From Prevotella sp. E9-3 (lineage in GTDB: Bacteria; Bacteroidota; Bacteroidia; Bacteroidales; Bacteroidaceae): a DNA stretch of 64,000 nt. Below are positions 45,185 through 56,100 of this stretch, piece after piece. The notes beneath the pieces were generated by a model. It was not told the origin of the DNA. It saw nothing but the letters and a program-made list of their open reading frames with translations, and made no database searches. Location: assembly GCF_022024015.1 (NCBI RefSeq), contig NZ_CP091786.1:1178001-1242000 (forward strand), given 5' to 3'. Position 1 is the stretch's first letter. The number at the start of each line of letters is the position of its first letter. The translations under genes were made by a program, and so were the position numbers.

Positions 45185-45730
45185 ATGTTTATAGCACAAG
45201 AATTACGCAAAAAGAATATTGCTGAATACCTGTTGTATATGTGGCAGGTGGAGGATACCATTCGTGCTTTCGACTGTTCCCTTCCTCGCATCAAGCGTGA
45301 GTATGTTGACCGTTTTGATTATACAGACGAGCAGAAGGAAGACGAAATTGACTGGTTTGGCAATCTGATTAGAATGATGAATGAAGAAGGGTGTCGCGAA
45401 CAAGGTCATCTTCAAATTAATAAGGTGACCATGCAGACGCTTATTGAACTGCACGAACAGCTCCTTTCTTCTCCCAAATATCCTTTCTACAATACAGCCT
45501 ACTATAAGGTGTTGCCGTTTATTGTTGAATTACGCAATAGGGGCGTGAACAAAGAGGAAAACGAAATTGAAACCTGCTTTAACTCTCTCTATGGCGTGAT
45601 GATGCTACGCTTGCAGAAGAAAGAGATAACTCCGAATACTCAACATGCGGTCAAAGAAATCTCAACTTTTGTGGGGATGCTCTCAGACTACTATCATAAA
45701 GATAAAAACGAAGGACTGAAATTCGACTAA
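45185..45730 (+). CDS. DUF4924 family protein
   Basis: A 181-residue soluble, mostly helical protein starting MFIAQELRKKNIAEYLLYMWQVED, the characteristic N-terminus of DUF4924, a Bacteroidota-specific family without known function. Other conserved-looking parts are YTDEQKEDEIDWFGNLIRMM and FNSLYGVMMLRLQKKEI. The ATG at 45185 is chosen over an in-frame TTG at 45170. Its stop is 1 nt before the rmlD start, so it is translated as part of that unit. Confidence 0.88.
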   Translation: MFIAQELRKKNIAEYLLYMWQVEDTIRAFDCSLPRIKREYVDRFDYTDEQKEDEIDWFGNLIRMMNEEGCREQGHLQINKVTMQTLIELHEQLLSSPKYPFYNTAYYKVLPFIVELRNRGVNKEENEIETCFNSLYGVMMLRLQKKEITPNTQHAVKEISTFVGMLSDYYHKDKNEGLKFD

Positions 45731-45731
45731 G

Positions 45732-46583
45732 ATGAATATTTTGATTACAGGCTGCAATGGCCAGTTAGGGAACGAAATGCAGTTGTTAGAGAAACTGCAT
45801 CCTGAACACACTTATTTTAATACAGATGTTCAGGAATTGGATATTACAAATCAAGTGGCTATCGATCAGTTTGTTACTGAACATAAAATAGACGGCATCG
45901 TGAACTGTGCTGCCTATACCGCTGTTGACAAAGCAGAGGAAAATCAGAATCTTTGTGAGAAACTGAATGCACTTGCTCCCGCCTATCTTGCTGCGGCTGT
46001 TGAAAAACAGGGTGGATGGTTCGTCCAGATTTCTACCGATTATGTGTTTGACGGCACCAAGCATACACCTTATGTTGAGACCGATCCTACTTGTCCGAAC
46101 AGCGTGTATGGCACAACCAAACTTGCTGGTGAACAGGCTGCAATGACTCATTGTAAGCGCACCATGATTATACGTACTGCATGGCTTTACAGTACTTTTG
46201 GCAATAATTTTGTAAAGACGATGATTCGTTTGGGCAAAGAGAAACAGGAATTAGGCGTTATCTTCGATCAGATAGGCACACCTACTTATGCCCGTGATTT
46301 GGCCGTTGCCATTTTTGCTGCTATTGAAAAAGGTATTCAGCCCGGCGTTTATCATTTCTCTAACGAGGGCGTAATCTCTTGGTATGATTTTACAAAAGCC
46401 ATTCATCGTATAGCTGGTATCTCAACTTGTAAAGTTCGCCCTTTGCACACGGCTGAATATCCCACTCCTGCTAATCGTCCGCATTTTTCTGTGCTTGATA
46501 AAACTAAGATCAAGCAGACCTACGGCATTGAAGTGCCCTATTGGGAGGAGTCACTCCGTGAATGCATTGACCAACTAGTATGA
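45732..46583 (+). CDS. rmlD: dTDP-4-dehydrorhamnose reductase
   Basis: Last step of dTDP-L-rhamnose synthesis, supplying rhamnose for surface polysaccharides (283 residues). SDR fold: NAD(P) loop ITGCNGQLGNEM (5-16), VNCAAYTAVDKAEE, STDYVFDG, and the catalytic YxxK in SVYGTTKLAGE. The C-terminal part contains RTAWLYSTFGNNFVKTM and RPHFSVLDKTKI. rmlA, rmlB and rmlC are not in the window. It overlaps the ferredoxin-like gene by 4 nt (ATGA). Confidence 0.95.
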   Translation: MNILITGCNGQLGNEMQLLEKLHPEHTYFNTDVQELDITNQVAIDQFVTEHKIDGIVNCAAYTAVDKAEENQNLCEKLNALAPAYLAAAVEKQGGWFVQISTDYVFDGTKHTPYVETDPTCPNSVYGTTKLAGEQAAMTHCKRTMIIRTAWLYSTFGNNFVKTMIRLGKEKQELGVIFDQIGTPTYARDLAVAIFAAIEKGIQPGVYHFSNEGVISWYDFTKAIHRIAGISTCKVRPLHTAEYPTPANRPHFSVLDKTKIKQTYGIEVPYWEESLRECIDQLV

Positions 46584-47350
46584 TTTTCTATTTCTCAGGA
46601 ACAGGCAACACTCGTTGGGCCGCCGAGCAGTTGGCAACCCTCACCGGGGAACAGCTGTTCTTCATCCCCGAAGAACTTAAAAAGGAACATGTCCATTATG
46701 AATTAGCAGAAGACGAACGTATCGGCTTCTGCTTTCCTGTACATGGTTGGCAACCTCCTCACATCGTTCGTCAGTTTATCCGTCAGTTGGTAATTGAACA
46801 GTCTCAAAACCACTATTGCTATGCATTAGTAACCTGTGGCGATAGCATTGGTCGGACAATGGAAATTCTGAATAAGGAGTTGGCGGCCATCGGACTGCAT
46901 GCTGACAGTCTTTTCTCGCTCGTCATGCCTGAGAGTTATGTGTGCCTGCCCTTCATGTACACCGATACCCCTGAGCGAGAAAAAGAGAAAATCGACAAAG
47001 CTGCGGCCGACCTTCAACGGTATGGATTCATGATTGTGAACCGCCAGAGTGGTGAGGTATATACCAAGAAAGGTGCTATCCCTTGGACGTTTTCACATGT
47101 GATAGGTGCATACTTCAATGCTCATATGATTACCGATAGCAAATTCACTGTCGATGCTGACGTATGTATCCATTGCGGAAAATGTGAAAAAGTTTGTCCT
47201 ACAGGCGATGTACGTTTGGTAGATGGACTGCCTCGATGGCAGCACGATGATTCGTGTACCTGCTGTCTGGCCTGCTATCACCATTGTCCTAAGCATGCTA
47301 TAAACTACGGAACAATCACCCGTAAGCGTGGACAGTACTATTTCAAATAA
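46580..47350 (+). CDS. EFR1-family flavodoxin-ferredoxin protein
   Basis: A 256-residue cytoplasmic protein with a flavodoxin-like N-terminal domain (FMN loop IFYFSGTGNTRWAAEQL at 2-18; CFPVHGWQPP) and a C-terminal double [4Fe-4S] ferredoxin domain (CIHCGKCEKVCP at about 196 and CTCCLACYHHCP at about 229). This is the EFR1 family of uncharacterised electron-transfer proteins, common in anaerobes. It overlaps rmlD by 4 nt. A tract of aattcat-type repeats lies immediately downstream. Confidence 0.92.
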   Translation: MIFYFSGTGNTRWAAEQLATLTGEQLFFIPEELKKEHVHYELAEDERIGFCFPVHGWQPPHIVRQFIRQLVIEQSQNHYCYALVTCGDSIGRTMEILNKELAAIGLHADSLFSLVMPESYVCLPFMYTDTPEREKEKIDKAAADLQRYGFMIVNRQSGEVYTKKGAIPWTFSHVIGAYFNAHMITDSKFTVDADVCIHCGKCEKVCPTGDVRLVDGLPRWQHDDSCTCCLACYHHCPKHAINYGTITRKRGQYYFK

Positions 47351-47383
47351 TTCATAATTCATAATGCATAATTCATAATTATT
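47349..47383. repeat. Short tandem aattcat-type repeats after the ferredoxin gene
   Basis: Four near copies of taattca(t) occur between about 47349 and 47383 (ttcataattcataatgcat then attcataatt). From memory, translated versions of this tract (NYEL-x-IMNYEL) appear in many spurious Bacteroidota ORFs, so it is probably a widespread intergenic repeat family. Confidence 0.6.
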
Positions 47384-47446
47384 TATCTTATCTGTTTTTT
47401 TCAATAATTTCATTTTGTCTCTCTTTATTTTAAACCCCATTCATTT

Positions 47447-48250
47447 ATGAAACAGAGAAAATGGTGGATGCTTGCCGTCCTTTTTGCCTTCGTAAGCAGT
47501 ACCTGTTCTTTAACAAGCTGCTCTAACAATGCTAACCGAAAAGAATCTCTCGACTCTACTTATGACAGTAGTCAGTTTGTAACTCTTACCGATGTTGTGC
47601 CCGATGCCATTCTGGAAATACGCTATTATGGTACCTACAATTTCGTGGGTAAGCGTGTTGATGGCTATTTGGAACCTACAGCCCTGCTTTCTAAACAGGC
47701 CGCCGAGGCACTGAAAAAGGTGAGCGATGAAGTTGTTTCTCAAGGCTATCGACTGAAAATCTATGATGCCTATCGTCCACAGGTGGCTGTCGATCACTTC
47801 GTTCGCTGGGCTGCCGACCTTTCAGCTACTGAGATGAAAACTTATTTCTATCCCGATCTCGATAAAAGTGTACTCTTCGAACAGGAGTACATCTATGAAC
47901 GAAGTGGCCATACCCGAGGCAGTACTGTTGATTTGACGCTCTTTGATATGCAAACGGAGAAAGAGTTAGATATGGGTGGAACCTTCGATTGGTTCGGCCC
48001 CGAGAGTCATCCCGACTTTTGCGGTAATCCTGAAACAGGAGAATATACCGGTGATAACAGCAAGTCGCCCAGCGGTCGTAGTATCACACCCGAACAGTTC
48101 GAGAATCGTATGATACTTCGCCGTGCTATGCTCAATCATGGTTTCAAGGCTTTGGACTCTGAGTGGTGGCACTTCACACTGAAGGATGAGCCATTCCCTG
48201 AAACCTATTTCAATTTCCCTGTGAAGCAGTTGCAAAGCGGTAATCAATAG
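47447..48250 (+). CDS. VanX-like D-Ala-D-Ala dipeptidase, lipoprotein
   Basis: A 267-residue lipoprotein (lipobox LTSC at about residue 26) with the VanX/DdpX zinc peptidase fold. YDAYRPQVAVDHF, the zinc motif SGHTRGSTVDLTL (His and Asp ligands) and EWWHF (Glu base and His ligand) are all present. VanX cuts D-Ala-D-Ala; a secreted lipoprotein form probably recycles or scavenges peptidoglycan peptides rather than conferring vancomycin resistance, which needs cytoplasmic VanX with VanH/VanA. No such genes are nearby. I found no canonical promoter box. Confidence 0.88.
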   Translation: MKQRKWWMLAVLFAFVSSTCSLTSCSNNANRKESLDSTYDSSQFVTLTDVVPDAILEIRYYGTYNFVGKRVDGYLEPTALLSKQAAEALKKVSDEVVSQGYRLKIYDAYRPQVAVDHFVRWAADLSATEMKTYFYPDLDKSVLFEQEYIYERSGHTRGSTVDLTLFDMQTEKELDMGGTFDWFGPESHPDFCGNPETGEYTGDNSKSPSGRSITPEQFENRMILRRAMLNHGFKALDSEWWHFTLKDEPFPETYFNFPVKQLQSGNQ

Positions 48251-48291
48251 GATAGCACTCAGCAATCGGCTGTATAAAAATAGTTTTTTCT

Positions 48292-48322
48292 TTTGTGTTG
48301 CTCTCGATTTTTTGTACCTTTG
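48292..48322 (+). promoter_or_regulatory. Promoter of prfC
   Basis: TACCTTTG (48315-48322) with TTTG at 48292-48295, spacer 19 nt; the GTG start is 27 nt downstream. Confidence 0.85.
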
Positions 48323-48349
48323 CACCCGCAAAACAAATAATAGATTATT

Positions 48350-49939
48350 GTGAATCAAGAGATTGAGCGTAGAAGAACGTTTGCGATTATATCGCACCCC
48401 GATGCCGGTAAGACCACGCTGACTGAGAAATTCCTGCTTTTTGGCGGACAGATTCAGGTGGCTGGCGCAGTGAAGAATAATAAAATCAAGAAAACTGCAA
48501 CGTCCGACTGGATGGAGATTGAGAAACAGCGTGGTATTTCAGTCAGTACTTCTGTGATGGAGTTCGACTACACCCCTGACGGAAAGGATATTGAATACAA
48601 GGTGAATATCCTCGATACTCCCGGTCACCAGGACTTTGCTGAAGATACTTTCCGCACGCTGACAGCTGTCGATTCTGCCATTATTGTGGTTGATGGAGCA
48701 AAAGGTGTTGAGACACAGACTCGCAAACTGATGACTGTCTGCCGCATGCGCAAAACCCCAGTTATCATCTTTATCAACAAGATGGACCGTGAAGGCCGTG
48801 ATCCATTCGATTTGTTGGATGAACTTGAGCAAGAACTCGAAATCAAGGTACGTCCTCTTTCATGGCCAATCAATCAGGGCGCAAAGTTCAAAGGCGTGTA
48901 TAATATCTACGAACAGAAGCTCGATCTCTTCACTCCCGATAAGCAACGCGTCACGGAAAAAGTAAGTGTAGAACTCGATTCTGCTGAACTCGACAATAGA
49001 GTCGGTGAGCAGGATGCTGCCAAGTTGCGTGACGATCTTGAGCTTATCAATGGCGTTTATCCCGAATTTGATGTAGAGACCTATCGCGAGGCTGAAGTTG
49101 CTCCTGTGTTTTTCGGCTCGGCTTTGAACAATTTTGGTGTGCAGGAACTTTTGAACTGTTTCGTCGAAATTGCGCCAAGTCCCCGTCCTACAAAGGCTGA
49201 AGAACGTGAGGTACAGCCTGAGGAACAGAAATTCACAGGCTTTATCTTTAAGATTACGGCCAATATCGACCCCAATCACCGTTCATGTATTGCTTTCTGT
49301 AAGGTCTGCTCTGGCAAGTTCCAGCGCAACCAGCCCTATTTGCATGTGCGTCAGGGTAAAACCATTCGTTTCACTTCGCCCACACAGTTCATGGCTCAGC
49401 GCAAGTCAACCATCGATGAAGCCTGGCCTGGTGACATCGTCGGTTTGCCTGATACTGGTGGCATGTTCAAGATTGGCGACACTATTACCGAGGGCGAACA
49501 GCTTCATTTCCGTGGCCTTCCTTCTTTCTCACCAGAATTGTTCAAGTATATTGAGAATGATGATCCCATGAAGGCAAAACAACTTCAGAAAGGTATCGAC
49601 CAGTTGATGGACGAGGGTGTAGCCCAGTTGTTTGTCAATCAGTTCAATGGTCGCAAAATTATTGGTACCGTTGGTCAGTTGCAGTTTGAAGTTATTCAGT
49701 ATCGTTTGGAGAACGAATACAATGCCAAGTGTCGTTGGGAACCCGTTCATCTTTATAAGGCTTGTTGGATTTCCAGCGATAACGAGCAGGAACTTGAAGC
49801 CTTTAAGAAGCGTAAATATCAGTATATGGCAAAGGATAAAGAGGGTAGGGATGTGTTTCTTGCCGACTCTGGCTACGTGCTTAGTATGGCTCAACAGGAT
49901 TTCGAACATATTCAGTTCCACTTCACCAGCGAGTTCTAA
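48350..49939 (+). CDS. prfC: Peptide chain release factor 3
   Basis: GTPase (529 residues) that recycles RF1/RF2 from the ribosome after termination. G-domain motifs: [12 protein letters not shown] (16-27), switch [10 protein letters not shown], and [12 protein letters not shown]3-specific parts are [24 protein letters not shown] and the C-terminal domain with [20 protein letters not shown]. The start is GTG at 48350, giving [17 protein letters not shown], the usual RF3 N-terminus; no ATG exists nearby in frame. Own promoter and terminator: a single-gene unit. Confidence 0.96.
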   Translation: MNQEIERRRTFAIISHPDAGKTTLTEKFLLFGGQIQVAGAVKNNKIKKTATSDWMEIEKQRGISVSTSVMEFDYTPDGKDIEYKVNILDTPGHQDFAEDTFRTLTAVDSAIIVVDGAKGVETQTRKLMTVCRMRKTPVIIFINKMDREGRDPFDLLDELEQELEIKVRPLSWPINQGAKFKGVYNIYEQKLDLFTPDKQRVTEKVSVELDSAELDNRVGEQDAAKLRDDLELINGVYPEFDVETYREAEVAPVFFGSALNNFGVQELLNCFVEIAPSPRPTKAEEREVQPEEQKFTGFIFKITANIDPNHRSCIAFCKVCSGKFQRNQPYLHVRQGKTIRFTSPTQFMAQRKSTIDEAWPGDIVGLPDTGGMFKIGDTITEGEQLHFRGLPSFSPELFKYIENDDPMKAKQLQKGIDQLMDEGVAQLFVNQFNGRKIIGTVGQLQFEVIQYRLENEYNAKCRWEPVHLYKACWISSDNEQELEAFKKRKYQYMAKDKEGRDVFLADSGYVLSMAQQDFEHIQFHFTSEF

Positions 49940-49958
49940 AAATATTGTTTTTCATCAT

Positions 49959-49997
49959 AAAATCTGCGTTGTCCAAAAAGATAACGCAGATTTTTTT
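49959..49997 (+). terminator. Terminator of prfC
   Basis: Stem aatctgcgtt (49961-49970) with aacgcagatt (49983-49992), 12-nt loop, followed by a run of Ts. Confidence 0.88.
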
Positions 49998-50027
49998 GTA
50001 CAGAATGTCCATTTTTTCTAATATTTA

Positions 50028-50059
50028 TTTGTTTCGTTTAAGATTTTTTATTATTTTTG
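50028..50059 (+). promoter_or_regulatory. Promoter of the giant-protein operon
   Basis: TATTTTTG (50052-50059) with TTTG (50028-50031) exactly 20 nt upstream. The 5' leader to the ATG at 50124 is about 60 nt. Confidence 0.85.
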
Positions 50060-50123
50060 CAAATTGATACAACTGAACTAAAACAATTCTTCATAACAGC
50101 GAACTACTAAAACTTGTATTTTT

Positions 50124-53100
50124 ATGGAACACGAGGGTCAAAGAATTACCGTTATTGACAGACTATTCAGCTTCATAACACTTTTTCTGTTATCATTTTC
50201 TGTACAATCTGTCTTGGCCAAAGACTATGTGGGAAATGTAACCAGTTACCAATTTCAGTATGATGGAGTGGACAAAATTTCGTTCAGGATTCCAACCTAC
50301 GATCAGAATAGTGATGATAGTTGGGTGTATGACGGCAACGTATATTACCGGGTGGAAGGTACTGACGCTCAAGTGTGCATACTGAACTGGTGGGTGGCTG
50401 AAACAGACATTGACGATGATGACACCTACGTATGGACAAACATGCGTACATTCGCACCTGGCACTGTGCAGTTTATGTGCTCAAAAGTAAAGAAGGATGC
50501 CGATAATCCTGTACTTTCGCAGGACATCATCAAACGAGGTGTCTATGAGGTAGATGGTCTGATGATAATCGACCTGGACTGGCACTTGCCAAGGGAACTG
50601 CGTGGTAAAAACCTCATCATCTCTTGGAAGGTACATAAAACAGGTAATAATAGCATCAAAAACAGATGGGTGGACATTCCTGATCAAACCATACAGGTGA
50701 ATGCCGCTCCTGCAGAAGTGAATCCCATAATTTTGGAGCCAGTATTGAGCTATGAGACATCGCATACTGGGCAGATTTCTGTTCCATGGATGATTGCCGC
50801 CACCAATTTGCAGCATGCTCAGGCAGAATATTTCGACCGCACCGTCAATCAGCAAGTGACTCAGGTCTTGGAGACCGACAGCAGCACCGTAATGGGCTAT
50901 GTTTATGTGCCTGCCGACCACCTCATTGATAACTTTACCGTGGTTGTGGATTATAAGGACACCGAGGGCGCTCTGCTCACTGGTCGCAGGAGCAATCCGC
51001 CGCTCTCCATTCCTTTGCTTCACCATGCCAAGAATTTTGCTGCGCAGTTGCAGCCTGACGGAAAAACACTCCTGACGTGGAGTATCACCGATACGCAGTG
51101 GGGCGACATTATGAACACAGACCAATGGGAAATTCAGCGCAACCTGACAGGTACCACTGGTATGGGCGATAGCAACTGGCAGACGGTTGGCATGGTAGCC
51201 TTTGACGAAGCAACGGCCGACTATGAGTTTACCGACGAAGCCTTGCCTCAGGTTTATAACAACCAGCCCGTGAGCTACCGCATTCGTCGAATGGCCACCG
51301 CCAGTTGGGGATGGTCAACACAGGCTGGTGTTGCGATGCTGGTTATAACACAACCCTTGGCACTTCCCTATGTTCAGAGTGCCACCGTACAGCGTGCACC
51401 CAATTGGGGAGAGAATGATGTGCGTGATATTATGCTCAGTTGGGATTTCCCTCCAAGTGCGTTCGGAATGAAAACCGTTTCTTCTGAAAAGTCTGTATCC
51501 GGTGAGGTCGTTGAGATTGCCACCGCTGACGACTGGAAAGCCTTTGCCGACCGTGTGAACAATGGCGAACAATTGCTGACGGCCAAGATGACGGCTGATG
51601 TGGAACTGCCAGTTGATGCTCCGATGGTGGGCTCAGGTGTGACGAACCATCCTTTTTCAGGAATATTCGATGGACAAGGACACACGCTGACAGTTAATTA
51701 TTATATGGGTGAAAATACTCCCAATATTCTTTCTATTTATGCACCCTTTGAATATATTTCAGATGCTTCCATACTCAATCTGCATGTGGATGGGTCTATA
51801 ACTTGCGCCCAAAATTGTCTTGCCGGTATTGTCGGAAAAACCAATAATAACTGTGACATACAAAATTGTCGTTCTTCTGTCACCCTGAAGTCAACATTCA
51901 TAGGCAGCATTCTGGTTGCAGGCTTGGTTGGAGCTGCTGGAGGTAATAACTCGGAACTTCTCATCCAAGACTGCCGTTTCGATGGTAAGATTTTAGGAGA
52001 ATCAGCAACGTCGGGCTTTGTGGGTGACTATTATATGGATGCGAAGGTGACTTTGAAGAATTGTTATTTCAATCCGTCGACAGTATCTTCGCCTTCGAGT
52101 GACTGGAAAAACTTTGTAGCACGTTATTCGGGTGTCGGGAATAGTGTCATTGATCTCCAAAACTGCTTGTACCGCAAGACATTTGGCGAGGAGCCGCAAG
52201 GAACATCCGTGGAAAACAAGACGGCCAAACAGATTAAGAATATGCTGGGTGACCGGTGGATATTGACCTCAAACAGTCTTGTATTGCCGATTATGAGCAG
52301 TATCATCTATGTCTGGGATGAGAAGGCAAAGCTGACACTTTGCATCGATAAGTATGTAAAGGGAAAACTGAACAGTACGGTGCAGCGCCAGTTGGATAAA
52401 GACGAGATTAAACAGCATAAAGCCACGGTGTCACTGACTAGTCCTTGCGTGGACTATGGGTTCCGTTTGGTCATTGACCGTGGTGGTTCGCAGTTGCGTA
52501 TCAATGATTCACCAGATAGTGTGAAGACAGTATCGTTTGACATACCCACTGATAGTGCTACTCAGTTCACATTCAATAGCAATGTCAAGCTCGACTCGCT
52601 CCAGTTTGAAGAACAGCAGACCAGTGTAGTACTTTCATGGACTATAAAAGAGGGATTAGCCGACTTCTACCGTATCACTCGTCGTGACTTGACGAAAGAT
52701 ACTACCATTGTGTTGGAAGCCGAGTACGACCAGACTTCTTATGTGGACAAAACTGTACGCCCACAGCACAACTATGAATATACGGTGGAAGGTGTCACTC
52801 AATGTGAGGGCGAACAGATCAGTAAACTGACCATCGTTGGCCATTGTAAGCCTACAGGTATGGTGCAGGGTTATGTGCGACTGTTTGATGGAACAGCACT
52901 TGCCAACCGTAAGGTAGTAGTGAATACCTCCGACAAAACGAAATATTCAACAACTACTGATGAGAATGGATACTTTGAAATAGCAGGTATCGTCTATACT
53001 GGTGAAGAGACCGTTACCATCACTGTTGAGACAACGGGTGAGGAAAAACCTTTCCCCACACTCTACGCAACTTTCAACGATGCTTCAAACCTTACTTCCA

Positions 53101-56100
53101 ATCTCGTTTTCACTCAGGATGATTATTATTTACTGTCTGGACAAGTAATGTACGATGGAACTTCTGTTCCTGTGGTAGGAGCAATGTTTGAGCGTGATGG
53201 CGTGATCGTCCGCAATGGTTCTGGTATGCCTGTCACCACTAATTCGCAAGGTAGTTTCAGTGTGAGCATTCCACAAGGCACTCACACCATCCGTGTGGTG
53301 AAAGAAGGACACGTATTTGCCAACGATGGCTTCTACCTGTCGCCCGATGCTGCAGGCAATGACAAGACACAGGTGAACTGGCAGAAAAGTGTTCCCAGAC
53401 ATTTGTTCTGGGATCAGACTCGGGTTATGATGCAAGGTCGCGTGGTTGGTGGCAATGTACAGGGCAATCTGCCCCTTGGACAGTCACTCTCTAAGAACAA
53501 TCTTGGCGACTCCCTTACTATTGTGATGCAATTGGAGGGCGACAATACCTCATGGCTGGTTCGCGACCAGCTAGATGCTACCGTTACAGAACGCCATAAT
53601 CCATATACCTTCGGCGTTACTGATACCTGTTCGGTAGATGTATATCGTCACCGTATGGTGATTCATCCAGACCCCTTGACAGGTGAATACTGTGTTCCTG
53701 TGTTGCCCGTGAAGTATAAGGTAACGGAAGTGTCGGCAAATGGTTATTCCACACTTTTCCAGCCGGGACAGGTGGGTGAGACTGTTGATTTTACCAAGAA
53801 TGTGGAGGGTGATACCGTAACATGGAAACGCATCTATCATTCCAGTCCGATGCTTCAGGTCAAGCAGTTCAATATGGGAGGAAAAGAATATATGGGTATT
53901 GAGTCCTATAAATCACTCGATGTTACCGGCAAGGACGTAACCATCTCGTTGTGGAACGATTCTACCGGCTATGCTTTCGGTCATCCGGTGTTTATGGCAG
54001 GCAGCTCTATCATTATGAACCTCTCTGCCCAAGAACGTTATTATTTCAACAACGATACAAAGAGTAACGTGCCTGATATCGTACTCTTAGACGGTGGCAG
54101 CGTAATTATCAACAACGGACTGATCAGTACCACTGAGACTGCTACCATCCAGTTGGATAGTATTGGTGAAGGCAACTATATCTTCACACCACAGAATCTG
54201 ACCTTTACTGAAGAGGGCGACAGGGCGTTGAAAAACATGAATATGACACTCCTTTATGACGGTACCTATTACGATGTTGAACCTGTGAAAGGCTTCGTGA
54301 TGGCTGCAAAAGCTAAGAGCGAGGGACGCCGCATAGTCAATGATGGTGGTACCTATCTTATCGATATCCTGCGTGATCCTCCTGGTTCTGGTTCAAGTGC
54401 CTACATTGAGAGCGGTTCAAAGATATCTTACAGCTTCACCAACGACATCAAGGCTATGGCAGGCGTTCAGATGTCACTGGGCGCCGGTGGCGGTACAACC
54501 TATTACTCTGGTTTGTGGGCCGGCATGGGTGGTGGCGCAGCGGCTGGTCTTGTGAACAGTTTCTCTTCAAAGAGTTTTGTGAACATGACACTCTCAACCA
54601 CCTATTATAATAATTGGCAGCACAGCTATACCTTTGAGACGGCCGACCGAATCAGTACCAGCGGTGATATCTTCAATGTTGGGCGCGATGCCGATGTGTA
54701 TATCGGTGTGACTCACAATGCCGTAGTAGAGGATGCCATTGCTGTGCGTGTCATTGACGAAGATACCTATCAACTGCTTACTACCCACGAAGGTGGCTCG
54801 TTTAGTGTTGATGGCAACAAGTTCGATGTACGCCAAGGGGCTTTGAAAGTGATGGCAGAAGGTACCAGCAATGGTCAGAAAATCTATCTGGTGCGCGATG
54901 AGGTTCTGCAATGTTATACTACCTTGAAGAATACCTTTGTCCACTCACAAGCGTTCATAGAGCAGGAACTCATTCCCAACATGCTGAAGGTACGCAACAC
55001 GCTTCTTTTGCCTAAGGGTACAACCAAGGAGACAGCACAGTTGGTAGCTACTCAGCTGAAGTGTGCAGTCTATATCAGTGAGGTAGATCAGGATGATGAG
55101 CGGTTTGGCTGGCAATATGAAATGGTTGAACCTGATGGCATGGAAGGTCAGTGCAGTGACTCTATAGCTGTGATCAACCGTAACATACAAACCTGGATTC
55201 GTTTTATGGCCGAGAATGAATATGAGAAGCTGAATGCCAGCGAGCTTGTTCAAAGCTATGACTTTGACGGTCGTAGCAGCATCACCCATAGCGAGTCGTT
55301 CACACTGGGTGGAAGTGAGAGCCGCTACTGGCTGTTCCCGGGGCTGGATCCTGGAAATATTGCCTTTGGCGCTATTCCTGGATACAAAAAATCCACTACA
55401 TCTACTGAAGAGGAGTCAGTAGGAAGTATAGCTGTTCAGGTAGAAGTGACTGGTGTAAGTCTGCAGTTTGATATTGCGCCAATCATTGGATTTGACTATA
55501 ATTACACTTATGGCAAGTCTGAAGGCGAGTCAAAGAAAGTCGGCTATACACTGTCCACTTCCAGCAAGTCAAACCTCGTGGTAGATGTTTATCGTACAAA
55601 GGTTGACCTAGACGAACTGAAGAGACGTGCCGAGGAAGGCGATTTGGACGAACTGTTCCAGGTAACGACCGAAGATAAGATTGATGATGTGAAAGGCCTG
55701 TCGGGTTTGGGCTTCCTTTCTTACTTCGACAGTGACAGGGCTCAGCGCTATCGTAGTCTGGTCTATCGCACTCGTGGCGGCGCTACCGTGAATCCTTACG
55801 AGGATGCTCGTTATACGAAGTACTACAGTGCTGGCACATTGCTCGATGCCAAGACTATAGAGATTGACAAACTTCGTATATGGACTGATCAGGCCTCTGT
55901 GGCTAATGTTCCTTATGGCGAGCCTGCCCGTTTCACTATCCACATGGCCAATGAGAGTGAAGCCCCTGCACTGGCCTCTATCAACTTTGCTTATTTCCTG
56001 GAAGACCGTACCAATGTGAAGGGTGCAAAGGTGACCGTTGATGGTGCTTCGCTCTCAGGTGAGGGCCATAGTATCTATATCCCCGTGGGCGAGGTGGTGA

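Noticed and set aside
47447..48250. Vancomycin resistance gene (VanX)
   Set aside because: The protein is a lipoprotein without vanH, vanA or vanRS neighbours; a peptidoglycan-peptide role is more likely.
54340..54555. Short alternative-frame ORFs inside the giant gene
   Set aside because: They are shadows of the continuous 3,293-codon frame and lack promoters or recognisable motifs.
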